A stretch of DNA of 64,000 nt from Straminergon stramineum (lineage: Eukaryota > Streptophyta > Bryopsida > Hypnales > Calliergonaceae): assembly GCA_963920665.1 (NCBI GenBank), contig OY987269.1, positions 10,232,501 to 10,296,500 on the forward strand. The letters are read 5' to 3'. Position 1 is the first letter of the stretch; each line of letters opens with the position of its first letter. The notes beneath the pieces were generated by a model, which made no database searches, was not told the DNA's origin, and saw nothing but the letters and a program-made list of their open reading frames with translations. Positions 12,520 to 23,488 of this stretch are shown here, in pieces. The position numbers and the translations under genes are program-made.

Positions 12520-13650
12520 CGACAGCGATTCAGGGATTCAAGCTTAGAAATCCAAATACGAGAACCAAATTAAATAATTTAAAAAATCGCTGTCATGAAA
12601 TTACACATGCATTTGCGTGCTCATGCCATGCTATGAAATCTTAGTGCGGCAAGGACGGAGCAGCAATAGAAAAATCTTAGAGCGCGAGAGTGATTGTACC
12701 TACAGTTTCGAAACTAATTGCGAAGGGCAGGGCTTCATTCTAACCGTTTGGCATCTCAATTTAGAGCTTCGTTAGGGAAGAAGGCCTTGGCCGGAAGGAG
12801 CCTTGTGAAAATCTCATCAACTCCAATACTATTCAGACTCTACGCTCCATTTAATTTATTCATAAGGAAGACATAATTCCAAGTCCTATTGAAGGCAGAT
12901 TTGTCACTATTCCATTGGATAGTCAGAAAAAGCTCTAGAACTCACAATGCAACCCCTCTTTACACCCTTAGATTTGCAAAAAGTACAGATATTGATGTTT
13001 GTAATGAACTATTTTAGCTGGGAGTTTTGACTCCCGACTATAATGGTATGTTCACACTTGGTATTAGGGGTGTTGTTTACAACATGAATCTAGTTCCAAA
13101 GTAGGTCTAAGTTCATTCCTAAGACCCTCAATAACAACACTCTTTAACACCAAGTGCAAACATACCATAATCTAGTCCATAGTCATTACCACTGAACAAT
13201 CAATTCTGATGTCATTTACTAGTGGCATACATTCTAAAACACCAAATGGTGTAGGTACATGTGGGGGGGACTTAGTTATTCAATGTATGATAATGGGCAC
13301 TTCTACCTTGTGTTATGAACAAACTAGGTACTGTGTAAGCAAAATCTTATTATGGGAAATACCATGCCAAACCATGAGAGTGGCAAGGGATGTTATTTTC
13401 CAAAATGAGCCTCTAATTGTACAATTATATTGGATATTATCTAGAGTTAGATAGTTGGATCCTGGTCAACTGTGCTTAATTGAGGGTCTAAAAGAAGGGC
13501 ATCATAATGCTATTAAACATAGCCCCTTGTTATAAAAACGAGCATGTCTCTTTTCATCCAATGAGCAACTATAAATGGAAAGTGGCCTTGAAATGGACTA
13601 TATTGTCAATGAGGTATATTGATGTGTGTGAAGCAACAACAACAAAGGAA
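12520..13650. other. Intergenic DNA and likely protease promoter region
   Basis: The part nearest the protease gene (to about 12790) is richer in GC and probably holds its promoter and transcription start. Beyond it the sequence is AT-rich. A short inverted pair occurs near 13044 ('ggtatgttcacacttggtatta') and 13160 ('gtgcaaacataccata'), suggesting a small MITE of about 130 bp. No gene is recognised; the open frame 13209-13454 has no features. Confidence 0.4.
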
Positions 13651-14185
13651 GAAGGTCTTGAAGCAACCATGTTTTAAAAGCATTTCTTCACCCACACAAA
13701 TACATATATGTTACTTTCTTTAATGTAACAATAGTGAACACATCCAAGGGGGGATGCTTTTTAGAGCCTTATGTGATCCCAATTTCAAAATCCATAACTA
13801 ATTCCATGAAGGTAGAAAAAAATATGAATTGACTTGAGTTAATATAGATGCCAATTTCATGTATTTTTGAAACAAAATTTACTGAAAAATATTTTGGTTT
13901 AACCCTTGAGCACCAAGTTGGTGACCATGAAAATCAATCATTTTGGAACTATGAGACATCATCTCCTTTAGAAAAACCAAAAGTATTCATTGGGAGTCAA
14001 ATTATTGTAGAAGATCTTCCCTTTCCACCCCTAATTCCAAGGATGAATAGTTGCACTTCTGTCCTATACAAGAGAATTCCTTCTCATTCATTGGACAAAA
14101 AATGTCCGCCTCAGCATTTGGGGGTTAACTGATAAAATTCCCCCAAATTGCAAATCGAGTGGTAAATGGGCCTCCTACCTTATTC
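13650..14185. mobile_element. MITE related to 60188-60491, split by a TTAA element
   Basis: The left part (13650-13898) matches the intact copy at 60188-60491. Shared landmarks are 'gaagcaaccatg', 'tactttcttt..aatgta', 'ccataactaattcca' and 'gatgccaattt'. After the inserted element at 13903-14124 the end resumes as 'gtggtaaatgggcctcctacctta'. The order of events is therefore readable: MITE first, TTAA element second. Confidence 0.6.
13903..14124 (+). mobile_element. Family D TTAA MITE, 222 bp
   Basis: TTAA lies on both sides (13899-13902 and 14125-14128), with CCCTTGAG at the left end and ATTTGGGGG at the right. It has the same length and layout as 46199-46420 and the same interior landmarks as the other D copies ('catcattggagt'-like core, 'gaagatcttccctttccacccctaattcc', 'gaatagttgcacttctgtcct'). 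It is non-coding and inserted in an older MITE. Confidence 0.85.
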
Positions 14186-14506
14186 TTCTCAAGAATGTAA
14201 TATAAAAAACTAACTTCAGTTTGGAAATGAACTGCCCCATTCACATAAAGTAACTTACTTGAGGACAGTCATTCCATTGTACTGGTACCCAACGTACTTG
14301 CTATGCCTGCTGCCTTATCAGTGAACATATATCTGATATGTACCTGACTGAAAGATATCCTGTCCTTGTTCCCCCTCCTTCACCCCCCCACCCACCAATG
14401 ACCATGTCCACCCCAATCTTGTCCTTTAGATGTGCACTTTAGGTTGAGGGACCTTTAATTATTATTCAGTTCCCAAGCTTAATTTCATTCCCTAAAAAGT
14501 GGACAT
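14186..14506. other. Spacer, no gene seen
   Basis: Non-coding sequence with a C-rich patch (ccccccacccacc near 14384-14396). That patch is complementary to the G-rich (GGTG)n patch inside the next MITE (about 14565-14588), so the two could pair. Confidence 0.4.
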
Positions 14507-14905
14507 AAGGGAGGCAACCCATTTGCAACCACTTAAGTGGTTACACCTATCTAGGGGTGAGTTTCTTTGGTGGGTGGGTGGGTGGGGGGATTTTCCAATG
14601 TGTAGAAATAGAGTTAAGAAGGTTTCCATAATTTTTCAGATTTTTATTTTGCAAAACATAATTATTATGAATTTTTGAGCGAAAGATTTCATTTCTCTCA
14701 CTTTGGTCATGTAGACCTTTGTGTTTCCCACAAGGGTTGGTTGCAAAATCCACCCACGAATTGAGAGTGTTGTAAAACAATCACAATGTGCCACAACTAC
14801 ACGGGGAATTGTGCTATAATTAATCATTGTCATCTCTTCCTGTGCAGAAAGAGAGCAATCTATATTGCTAAAAGGGGGCGGTGATTAGGAATGGGTTGCC
14901 TCCTT
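14507..14905. mobile_element. MITE with GGAGGCAACCCATT terminal inverted repeats, 399 bp
   Basis: The left end is AAGGGAGGCAACCCATT (14507-14523) and the right end AATGGGTTGCCTCCTT (14890-14905), a near-perfect inverted repeat with one extra G. Inside are a 16-bp palindrome (aaccacttaagtggtt) beside the left TIR and a GGTG-type simple repeat. No transposase is present and the superfamily is unassigned. Confidence 0.75.
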
Positions 14906-15966
14906 TAATCCATCCTTTCAAGGCTCCTTCCCAACTCCAAATTCAAATGAATTGATGTATTAAAAAAAATGTTTGGGGTCATATGATACTATGATTATCA
15001 TCGAAAATTGATTGATTGTACATTTTGTAAATGAGAAATGCTCAAACTAAATATATTGAGATATTTTTTTAATAAAATCAAAATAGTATAATTGAAAATC
15101 TTTCAAAAGATGTAATTCATTGATTTCATGTAAGGTGTTCTTTTTATAAAGGTATTATATTGTCATAGGTTCCAAAGTTCAATTCTTTTCAATGAGTGGC
15201 ATTTACATCTATAACACTTCAAAAGCAATGATGTTTTTAGACCGAAAAAAGCCTTGGGCTTTTAGGGTTTAACTTCTTAATGACAACTATGAGTGTTCAT
15301 TATTTAAACCTTTTTAGAATAGTCTCTATAACTTCAAAGTTTTTCAATGTAATTTCCACTTTGTCACAATATGTGAATCAGAAAATTAGTTATTTGTTTC
15401 AAAAATGGAATCATATATCCCTCTCATGCTCATATGAAATCATTTAGAATCCACTTTTTGTGGAACTATACAAGGGCTAAAGGTTAATTGGATAAAGTGC
15501 ATTTTTTGTAACTTTCATCATCCATGGTTGTGCAATTCATCCCTTAAGGATGCTAAAGCCCCTAACTTTATAATCAAACTAAAAAGTTATACATTTTGTA
15601 TCTTCTATTTCTTTGATATTTATGAATGAAATTGTTTGGCTTAAATTTTCAAAGGTGAAATTAGACGACTAATATATGTCATCAAAAATTTAGAATTCTG
15701 TAAGGAATTTTTAAATTACCATGAATTTTTGAAGAGGAAATCATGATGATTTATATCAAATAGAATATATGATTAAATAATCTAAGTTTTTTAAAATTGA
15801 AGTACATTGTAGTGTAGAACATTGAGATATAAATGAATGACTATAGAAATGTGATTATAGATCCTCGACTTTAAACTTCAATAAAATCCATATTTTAAGG
15901 AATTTAAAAAAATTTCCAAGTAGAATAGAAACTGGACTTTAGAAGCTTCATTTTGTGAATTAAGGA
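14906..15966. other. AT-rich spacer with a possible TTAA-element end
   Basis: No gene seen. Near 15250-15275 'gccttgggcttttagggtttaac' resembles the right ends of the elements at 54252-55202 and 63352-63923, with the TTAA kept. I could not place a matching left end, so this is only a probable fragment. Confidence 0.35.
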
Positions 15967-15970
15967 TTAA

Positions 15971-16184
15971 TCAATGCCGAGGACTTTTTTGGTCCAATTG
16001 ATGGATGACATAGACTCTTCTCATATAGGACAAAAGTGCAATTTGTTCATCCTTGGAATTTTGTACAAAAGGGAGAGATCTTGCACAATAGTTTGATCTC
16101 CAATGAGTATTTCTGTTTTCTCTAAAGTAGTTGATGTCACACACTACCAAAAGGGATGATTTCCTCAGTCCCCACGTTTAAGGG
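15971..16184 (-). mobile_element. Family D TTAA MITE, 214 bp
   Basis: TTAA lies at 15967-15970 and 16185-16188. In reverse orientation it carries the D-family landmarks: 'ccaattgatggatgaca', 'gggagagatcttgcacaatagtttgatctccaatgagta', 'gatgtcacacactaccaaaag'. Terminal bases have drifted (TTAATCAATGCC at the left, TTTAAGGGTTAA at the right). Confidence 0.75.
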
Positions 16185-16451
16185 TTAAGGAGTTATATGT
16201 ATATAGGATTTGTTTTTGTTTTGAAGGTCAATGTATAAAATTTCCAACTTTTCAAATTGCACGGCCAAGAATCCTTGGAAGCGCCGGAATATTACCTCAT
16301 GCATTGATTTTTGTAGCCCACTGACCCCAAACCAAGGGAAAAGGATCCAACTGGAAAAATCTTCATGCAATGAGAACAGTTGCGTACGGAATAAAGAACA
16401 GAACTAGAGTGCAAAAGTAGGTGCAAGCATAAAAATCAATGCAAGAAGAGA

Positions 16452-18989
16452 TCAACACTGTTGCTGTAGATGGGCCGGTCTTCTACAGTACCAGCAGTCC
16501 AGCACCTCCAATTCAGGCACAAAATTCCAGAACCGGATTCCCAAAGACCCGAGCAACTCAACTGGAAGTCTGGAACGTTCTTCACGAGATACCGACACCT
16601 AAAATATAGTTAATATATTCGTGGAATCGCCAGTTTGCACCCACAGGAATATGGGTACTTGCAAGAGTAACGCCTTCAAAACAAAGAGTTTGCAGAAAAT
16701 TAAGTTTGCACTTATGCCCATCAAAAATTCGTCTCGACGAGATCAATAATTCTTACACATATAGCACAATCGCTAAGACCCAGATAAAATACAACATAGT
16801 AAATCACAATCATTATTGACAAGGAGGTACTACACTGAAATATCGTCAGAACAGAAGGCCAAAATCGTTCTGAATAGCCGATGAATGGACTTCCAAAGTT
16901 TACTGAGCATTAATATGTTTACATGAACGAATCACCAAGCAGTGTCGCGCATCTTCCTCATACCTGCCTAACCCAATCCTCCTCATACCTCATACTCGAT
17001 ACTTCAGTTCAAACGCTTATTTCCCACAGACTAGACATCGCATTACAAAATCAAACACTCATCTCTCCCGATCTAACGCTCTCCACTAGACAACAGAAAT
17101 CCACGGTGAAATTTTGCCCTGAGTTGTTTGCTTGAAAACCTGTTCAGACACAGGTAAACTGGCACTCGGAGCATGCATTTTCACATCCCTGCATGGATGC
17201 AGTATTCAGTCAGTTCTTTGACTTCATAACAATGCAGAGGATACATTCAGAATCATTGAGATTCCACAATATATAATACATAGACAGAGTCAATTGCAAT
17301 TACACGCATATTGGAAAGAGTAGTAACAGAGTGATCAAGAAAAAAGAGAGGAAAAATGGCACACACCTGAAGAGCCCTGAAGCTGCTTCGTAGTTGGCAT
17401 GTGAACCCAAAGTCTTGTTCTGCAGAACGATATCAAAGATAACATCAACTCAGTCCAAAGCATCCATCAATCACGTGGTAGGAAATTGCTCAAAATTGAG
17501 TTACATGAAATGAAAATTTCTCCCTGTAGACAGTTTAAAAGTTACGATACTTGAACGTACGACACTGGTTTGCCACATTTTAAAAGAACGAGTCAAAATG
17601 AACTGCAATATACCTGTCCAAGTGATGTGGCAGCATGAAACATGCTTGCAAGAAGTTGACGATAATCTCCTGGGAAACCCTCATTGAAATACTCATTGTC
17701 AGATACAGACACGGGAGCCTTCTTGTCAACCTCCTTCACCGCTGTTGCTTCTTGAACAGTTTTGTTGAGACTTTCTGGATGTACAGCGCTTTCAAGAAGT
17801 ATGGATTGCAGGTAGGGATCGCAACCGTCAGACGTATTTACACAATCACACGACCTCTCTTCCTTCATACAATATGTACAGTCTTTCCACATAGGGATGG
17901 CAAAGTCTTCATCGGTAGGAGCGCCTGAAACTTCGCTAGATCCTACTTCGGGAACTGGTTTCTCCCCCAAATCGGACGTCACGTCAGCCCTGCAACATAA
18001 CACAATGTGTCAATTACGATAGACTTTATAGTCTCCTAAAGAGCAAGAGAAAACGCGTGCATGTATAAGAGGGACAGGAGCAAACAATATACCTCGCTTT
18101 CACAGGTTTGCTCTTCTTGTGCTTGCTGCTCTCCTGCTTCTTGGCACGCGCCTGAGACTTGGATGATGCCTTACTCTTTTGCCGCAATTGTTTCTGATGA
18201 CTCCGTCGTGATAGGAAAGCAGGAGCGCGTTTATGCCCAACGGTGTGTGATACTAAAGTGCATATCGGTTCCTTAACATCCGGATGCCATGTCACATGTT
18301 GCTTTTTACGCGGTCCCAGACCTGCTTTCTCATATCCACCCCGTAAGGACGACCTCGGCAGCTCTAACGAATTCTGCACAAATAAATAAACATAGAACAC
18401 GCGGTCATGTTCGGTAAACCGGTTGTGGTTCTCCATAATAGAAAATTACAATTGTAACCAGAGCCATGCATATGGTTGTAGATCTTACGAAGTGACCTAC
18501 GTCATAAGGTTATTCAAACGCATCTCTGTAATAAGGAAACGGAAAGAAACATACCGACGGCGCTTTCTCCAGGGTTGCCAAGTTTGATGTCTCCGACGTT
18601 TTGACAGTGCAATCACCGACATCCCCGCCATCGTTACGAAATGAGGACGATCTGCGTCCAGGCTCAGAATTCGAGGTACCTCTCTCCTTCGCTGGCCTCC
18701 TCTTCGTATTTTTGGGAGGCGAGGGTTTGGAAATCAAACCAAGATGCACGTAGCTGTTCCCATCAGCACCGTGTTCACATTTTCGCACCGACTCAGTGCG
18801 CGATACCGGAAGCAGGACTCGAAGGTGTCCGTGCTTCAAGCTCTTCAAGTTGTGCAAGTCCGTGTCACAGTCAAAGCACAAGGCTATCCCACAGTGCTCG
18901 CACCATAGCAGGTTGCTGGCATCCTCCTCTCGTCCAACGCCGCAGCTCCGACCTCCTTTGAGGCAAGTCGATATGTCATTAATGGACAT
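16452..18989 (-). CDS. B-box-like zinc-finger protein, six exons, 446 aa (shorter 415-aa form possible)
   Basis: Exons on the minus strand are 18989-18555, 18373-18093, 17989-17614, 17419-17367, 17188-17140 and 16598-16452, with all phases consistent. The start ATG directly follows a good acceptor (ttctccag|ATG), implying an intron in the 5' UTR. Residues 28-57 read WCEHCGIALCFDCD-x3-H...H, the second half of a B-box zinc finger. The usual first C-x2-C pair is missing; only C9 and C16 lie upstream. Next come a QHVTWHPDVKEP motif (~170-181) and SHTVGHKR (~187-194), then a Lys/Ser-rich stretch probably acting as a nuclear signal, then NEYFNEGFPGDYRQLL (~306-321). If the fifth exon is not spliced at CAG|GTTTTC (17140) the frame ends at TAG 17086, giving 415 aa. 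I prefer six exons because the last one is stop-free and rich in W, C and L. The role is unknown; transcription-related function is only inferred. Confidence 0.72.
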
Positions 18990-19480
18990 CTGGAGAACCA
19001 CAACCGATTCACAACCGTAAGCACCAATGCGAACCACCAAACTCGCAAACTCCCAAACCCCAAGCCAACACAACATAACCAAAAACACCTCAGATCTACA
19101 TCGCAAAACGCTTACTCAAACTTTCGCAAACGAGACTCATCCTAACACAAAAATCCACCACATATATCCAAATTCCGCATATCAAGTCCTTCCCGCGCCA
19201 AAACCAAGACATCCGTATAATGCAACGAAATGCTCAAAAACGGAACCAGAAAGCTTCCCATCACAAACCTCAGATCTACAAAGAGAATAAGAAGCACCGT
19301 TGAGGAAGAAACAAAGAGCACCAAGCCACCGACTCCGCAGCACAACCGCAAACACTTAACACGTCGATTCACACCAAAAACGCTATATAGAACATGAGGC
19401 CGCCATATTTGCTGCACCTAAAAACCTATTCACCACAAAACTCAGAACTACAAAGCTCGGGAAGCGGCAATCAGAGATGG
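18990..19480 (-). promoter_or_regulatory. Probable 5' UTR intron and leader of the B-box gene
   Basis: The acceptor sits immediately before the ATG, so the transcript must begin upstream in this stretch of balanced composition. 'cctcagatctaca' occurs twice (near 19088 and 19267). No precise donor or TATA box could be chosen. Confidence 0.4.
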
Positions 19481-22400
19481 TGAAGACGAAGCGAGTGAAA
19501 GAAGAGAGAAGAGAAGGGATGGTAGCCCCGTTTTATCAAACAAAACCCTTTTCCCGGCTATGGCGACGAGCACCATCCTCCGTCCCAGAGATACAACGAA
19601 GATAACATCTGAAGAAAAAGTAGATTTCAGAACGACATTCGTCCTTTTCCTAGATTCCGGAATCGAAGATGCACAGAAAAAAAGAGCCTGGGATCTTTCG
19701 CAAAAGAATTGATGATGAGGCGACGCACCTGTGTTAAATCCGACGTGGAAGCTGATTTGGAGGGGTTGTATTGGTCAGACCTGGTGACGGGGAATATGGC
19801 AGAGACTGGTGGCAGAAAGTCTGACTGGCTGATGTGGAAATAGAGGTCTATCTCTTTTGGCTTTTGGGTCGACGAATGAGGGCGTTCGTTCAATTATTTG
19901 GTGGCCTGACTTTTCATCCAAAAATCAACTTTTGTCGTTAACGGGGTTTATTTAATAAATACTCGCAGGTTGGATTTGCCTAATGCACAGTTCCTGGTTT
20001 GCAAGATTTTACTCTAAACCCTAAGAGAATCTGCAATGCTGTCTGGATAAACAGTCCCAATATTGCCAAACAGCGGAGCATTCCACGAGGCTTGCATAGT
20101 GCTGGGGATTTTTTAGAACAGATCAATCCAATGCAAAGCTGGCAATCTAAACATCAAATGGACTTTTCACATTATAAAAAGAAAGAAAGGACAAAATTCT
20201 ACATTAAGAAAGACTTTTTATGCAAACAAGGGAAGGTTGCATTGACTGACACACTTACCAATGCTTGAAAAAGTATGACAACAATGATTATTCCTACACT
20301 GAACCAACTTGCAGGCCCCTCACATTTTGTAAATTTGTCAATCCCAAGTGGTGGCATACCAAGGCCATGGAAGTAGAGGGCCCCTTAATGGTTGCATTGG
20401 AGCCAGCTTTTAATTAGGAATGACAAAGCACTCTCTATATTGCCGATACTGGGCCTGTTTCCGGAAGCATTGCAGATGCTCTAAGAGACTTGGCATTCAT
20501 TGGGTGGATTATAAATATTTTTTAAGAGTTTATAAGTGTCACTTGTACTGTTGCCACAACCAATGGGATGTCAAAAGTGCTCGCTAAGCCCTCCTTAATC
20601 TCCATATGTAAAAATAAAAGTAATTTTCTAATTTTTCGATTCATAGAACTTTGAAATTCAATAACTTTCACACTCTAGGTCCCAAACGCCAAGAAACAAA
20701 GCCTACGCACCCCTACTCATGAAGGGCTTTCTAATGGTACCAAGAACACACCCAAAGGATGCTCGATTTGGGAGATTTCAATATAACAAACAAAACAAAT
20801 CAATCAATCTAACTTAAGGTATGAATTATGGGAGCTACAGAGTATATAAAAAGGATGATTTTCTTCCAAGCAAGATGAAGAAGCAGTTTTATCAATTTTT
20901 TAGCAAATGTAATCAATTAATTGGTCACTTAGTACTTCATGATTTTTATATAAGGTTTTTGAATGAGATAAATAGAAATGTGAAGAGAAAGAAAACATAC
21001 AAATAAGAAACACCCATGTGTAGATTCTTCTCAAGTCCTAAATTATTTTGTCTGAAGATCTACATTACCTTCCCTTCCAATCTCTCATAGGCATTGAAGA
21101 TCAACTCCATGGCCACATACTCAAATGTTATTTATAAACTCAATTTCATCTTTGACCACTTAAACACTAGGGATAGTCTAAATTTCCAACTTTATAGAGA
21201 CCTATCATAAAACAAGACTTAGAATAATAATTTGATGACTTTCAAACAAAAGTCGTAAAATATGATCCATAGATCTTATCCATATGGTTAGATCAATTGC
21301 TATACTAACTAATATTTTCAACAAAATTTAAAACAAAATATTGAAAAATCTTTCTAAAGTCAACTTTAGATTGAATATTTGCAATTTTCACAAGATTTTA
21401 CCGCACTCTGCCCTCAAAAATGCTAAATTCTAATTCTGTTGATTTTTAAAAGATTTCTCTTTTCCTTATTTGTTGATATCATTTTGTACAACAATTCACT
21501 CAAAGTTAGGTTGCCAATTCAGATGATTTATCAATAGTACACTCTAACTCACCTATGCTACTAATTCTATATTTAGACTCAATTCAAAATGACTCATAAC
21601 TACCAACTATTGAGTAGTGACCACCAACCCCACCAAGAGTTTGGTTAAGTTTAGACTTATATTGTGGACTCAAGATTACCCCATAGTATTGCTGGCAAAT
21701 AGGCAATAGGTAACTTGTCTTAATCAACCTTGCCTTGTGATGGAATCGATCTATACATAAAAGAATGGCAATGATAAATTGCCTATTAATTAACTCAACA
21801 AACTAAAGACCCTATTGATATTATCATAATTATTGATTTCTATCAACAATAATAATTTGTTTACAAGATTCATCTTCTTGTCTCACTTTTCAAACATAAA
21901 TCAACTTGTCAATCACTAGATGTAAGTTTTTCAAATTGATAACAAAATTCTATAATTTATATAACTATCGCATACCAAACCACACAAGAATACAACGATT
22001 GGACATTTATAGACAATTAGGCAAGCATCACATTTATTAATTTATAAAGAAGAAACTCAACACTACTACCATACTACAAGATAATGGAGTGTTTTAAGTA
22101 TAGTTCTAGAAGTGTTGATCTTTTAGGAGATTTTCAGTAAACCTACCTATGACAAGCACAATGAGTGATCTATGCTATTGCCATAAGCAAAAAAATCTGA
22201 TTTTTTTCAATACAAAGACAAATGTGAGAAATGAAGGAAGCAATCGAAGTTTTCTTTTTTAGACAAGCTAAAAACCTTTTATGAATTTTTGAATTGTACA
22301 AACCAATTAGCCCAATAGAGTCTCCAAACTACCCAAAATTAGCAAAAAGTGTTTCCGCAATGGTCATCTCACCACCTAAAGTAGGCACAACATTTTCTAA

Positions 22401-22911
22401 CATGGATACAAGATTTCCTAACATGGCCATGACATAATTAAAGGAATAAGAAAATAACTTTTTATGACAAGTTTACACTAGAAAGTGTGAGTTTTAAACT
22501 CCACCCTTTGAGTTAAACGTGCACATGGGTTCTAGCAGCTTTTTTAATCAATTATCTTAAGGTATTTTAAATTTAAGTTTAATTTGCACCTTCCAAGCAA
22601 TGGACACTTTGTTTGTAATATCCTAATTGAACTCAAATCACGTAATTCCTAAAACTATTGAACTTTAGATAATTAAGTTAAATATCTAATAAAAATATGA
22701 ATTCAAACTAAAATTAATCTAACCTAACTTGTAGAATGTAAATTGTCATTCCCAAAATGAATAAGCAAGTTCAATTCTGACCTTTTTAGTGAAAGAAATT
22801 AATGGATGAAATATTGACCCCTACACTACCTCATAATTTTTATCTAACAATTAAAAATAGTAAAACTAATCAAAATAAATCCAAAATTTTAGGGTTGAAT
22901 TTTTAACTATG
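19481..22911. other. Intergenic DNA, no gene recognised
   Basis: The first 500 bases are less AT-rich and may hold the B-box promoter. From about 20 kb on the sequence is AT-rich with stops in all frames. Short frames (19999-20268, 20821-21006) show no domain or codon signature. No TIR pairs were spotted. Confidence 0.45.
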
Positions 22912-22915
22912 TTAA

Positions 22916-23484
22916 CCCTTATACGTCCAGATTCATCTCCAGAAATGACGATTTGAGAAAAATCATTATAAAGTGCTATTTGGAAGCATATTTTGGAATT
23001 CAAATGCAAATAAAAGTGGTAGATTTTGATTTGTAGATTCCATCTGTATGGTTAGATTCACCAATGCTATCACCAATCTTTTTTTATAAATTTTGGAGGA
23101 GAAATTCCAAAATTCCTTCAAAATTCAATTGCAAGTCAAATATTATCATTTTTTGAGTAAAATTTGTTGGAATGGATTTGAAATGAGGTTCTCTTCTCAT
23201 GGTGATTTTTTGAAATCTTTGTGTTCTTAAAATCTATGACCTCATTTTGGCTAATCCAACTTTGAACTAAAGTCAATGCAATTTGACCACTTGACATACT
23301 TGCACATTTGTAATTTTAGAAAAATATGAACTCTAGTAACACCAAATCCAAACCTTAGATAGGACAACAACTTGATAACATATCTTCACAAATTAAAATA
23401 ACTTTCATCTAAGTAGTTAGGAAGATGAAATTGAAGTTTCAATATGTTCATCGTCCAAAAATTGGACATCGATACATTTAGGGG
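22916..23484 (+). mobile_element. 569-bp TTAA-flanked element, family B, copy b
   Basis: Intact TTAA sites flank it at 22912-22915 and 23485-23488. The ends read CCCTTATACGTCCAGATTC at the left and TTGGACATCGATACATTTAGGGG at the right, so CCC...GGG with an imperfect TIR centred on GTCCA/TGGAC. The interior aligns with 61860-62431 in the same orientation and with 5809-6383 inverted. No protein is encoded. Confidence 0.82.
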
Positions 23485-23488
23485 TTAA

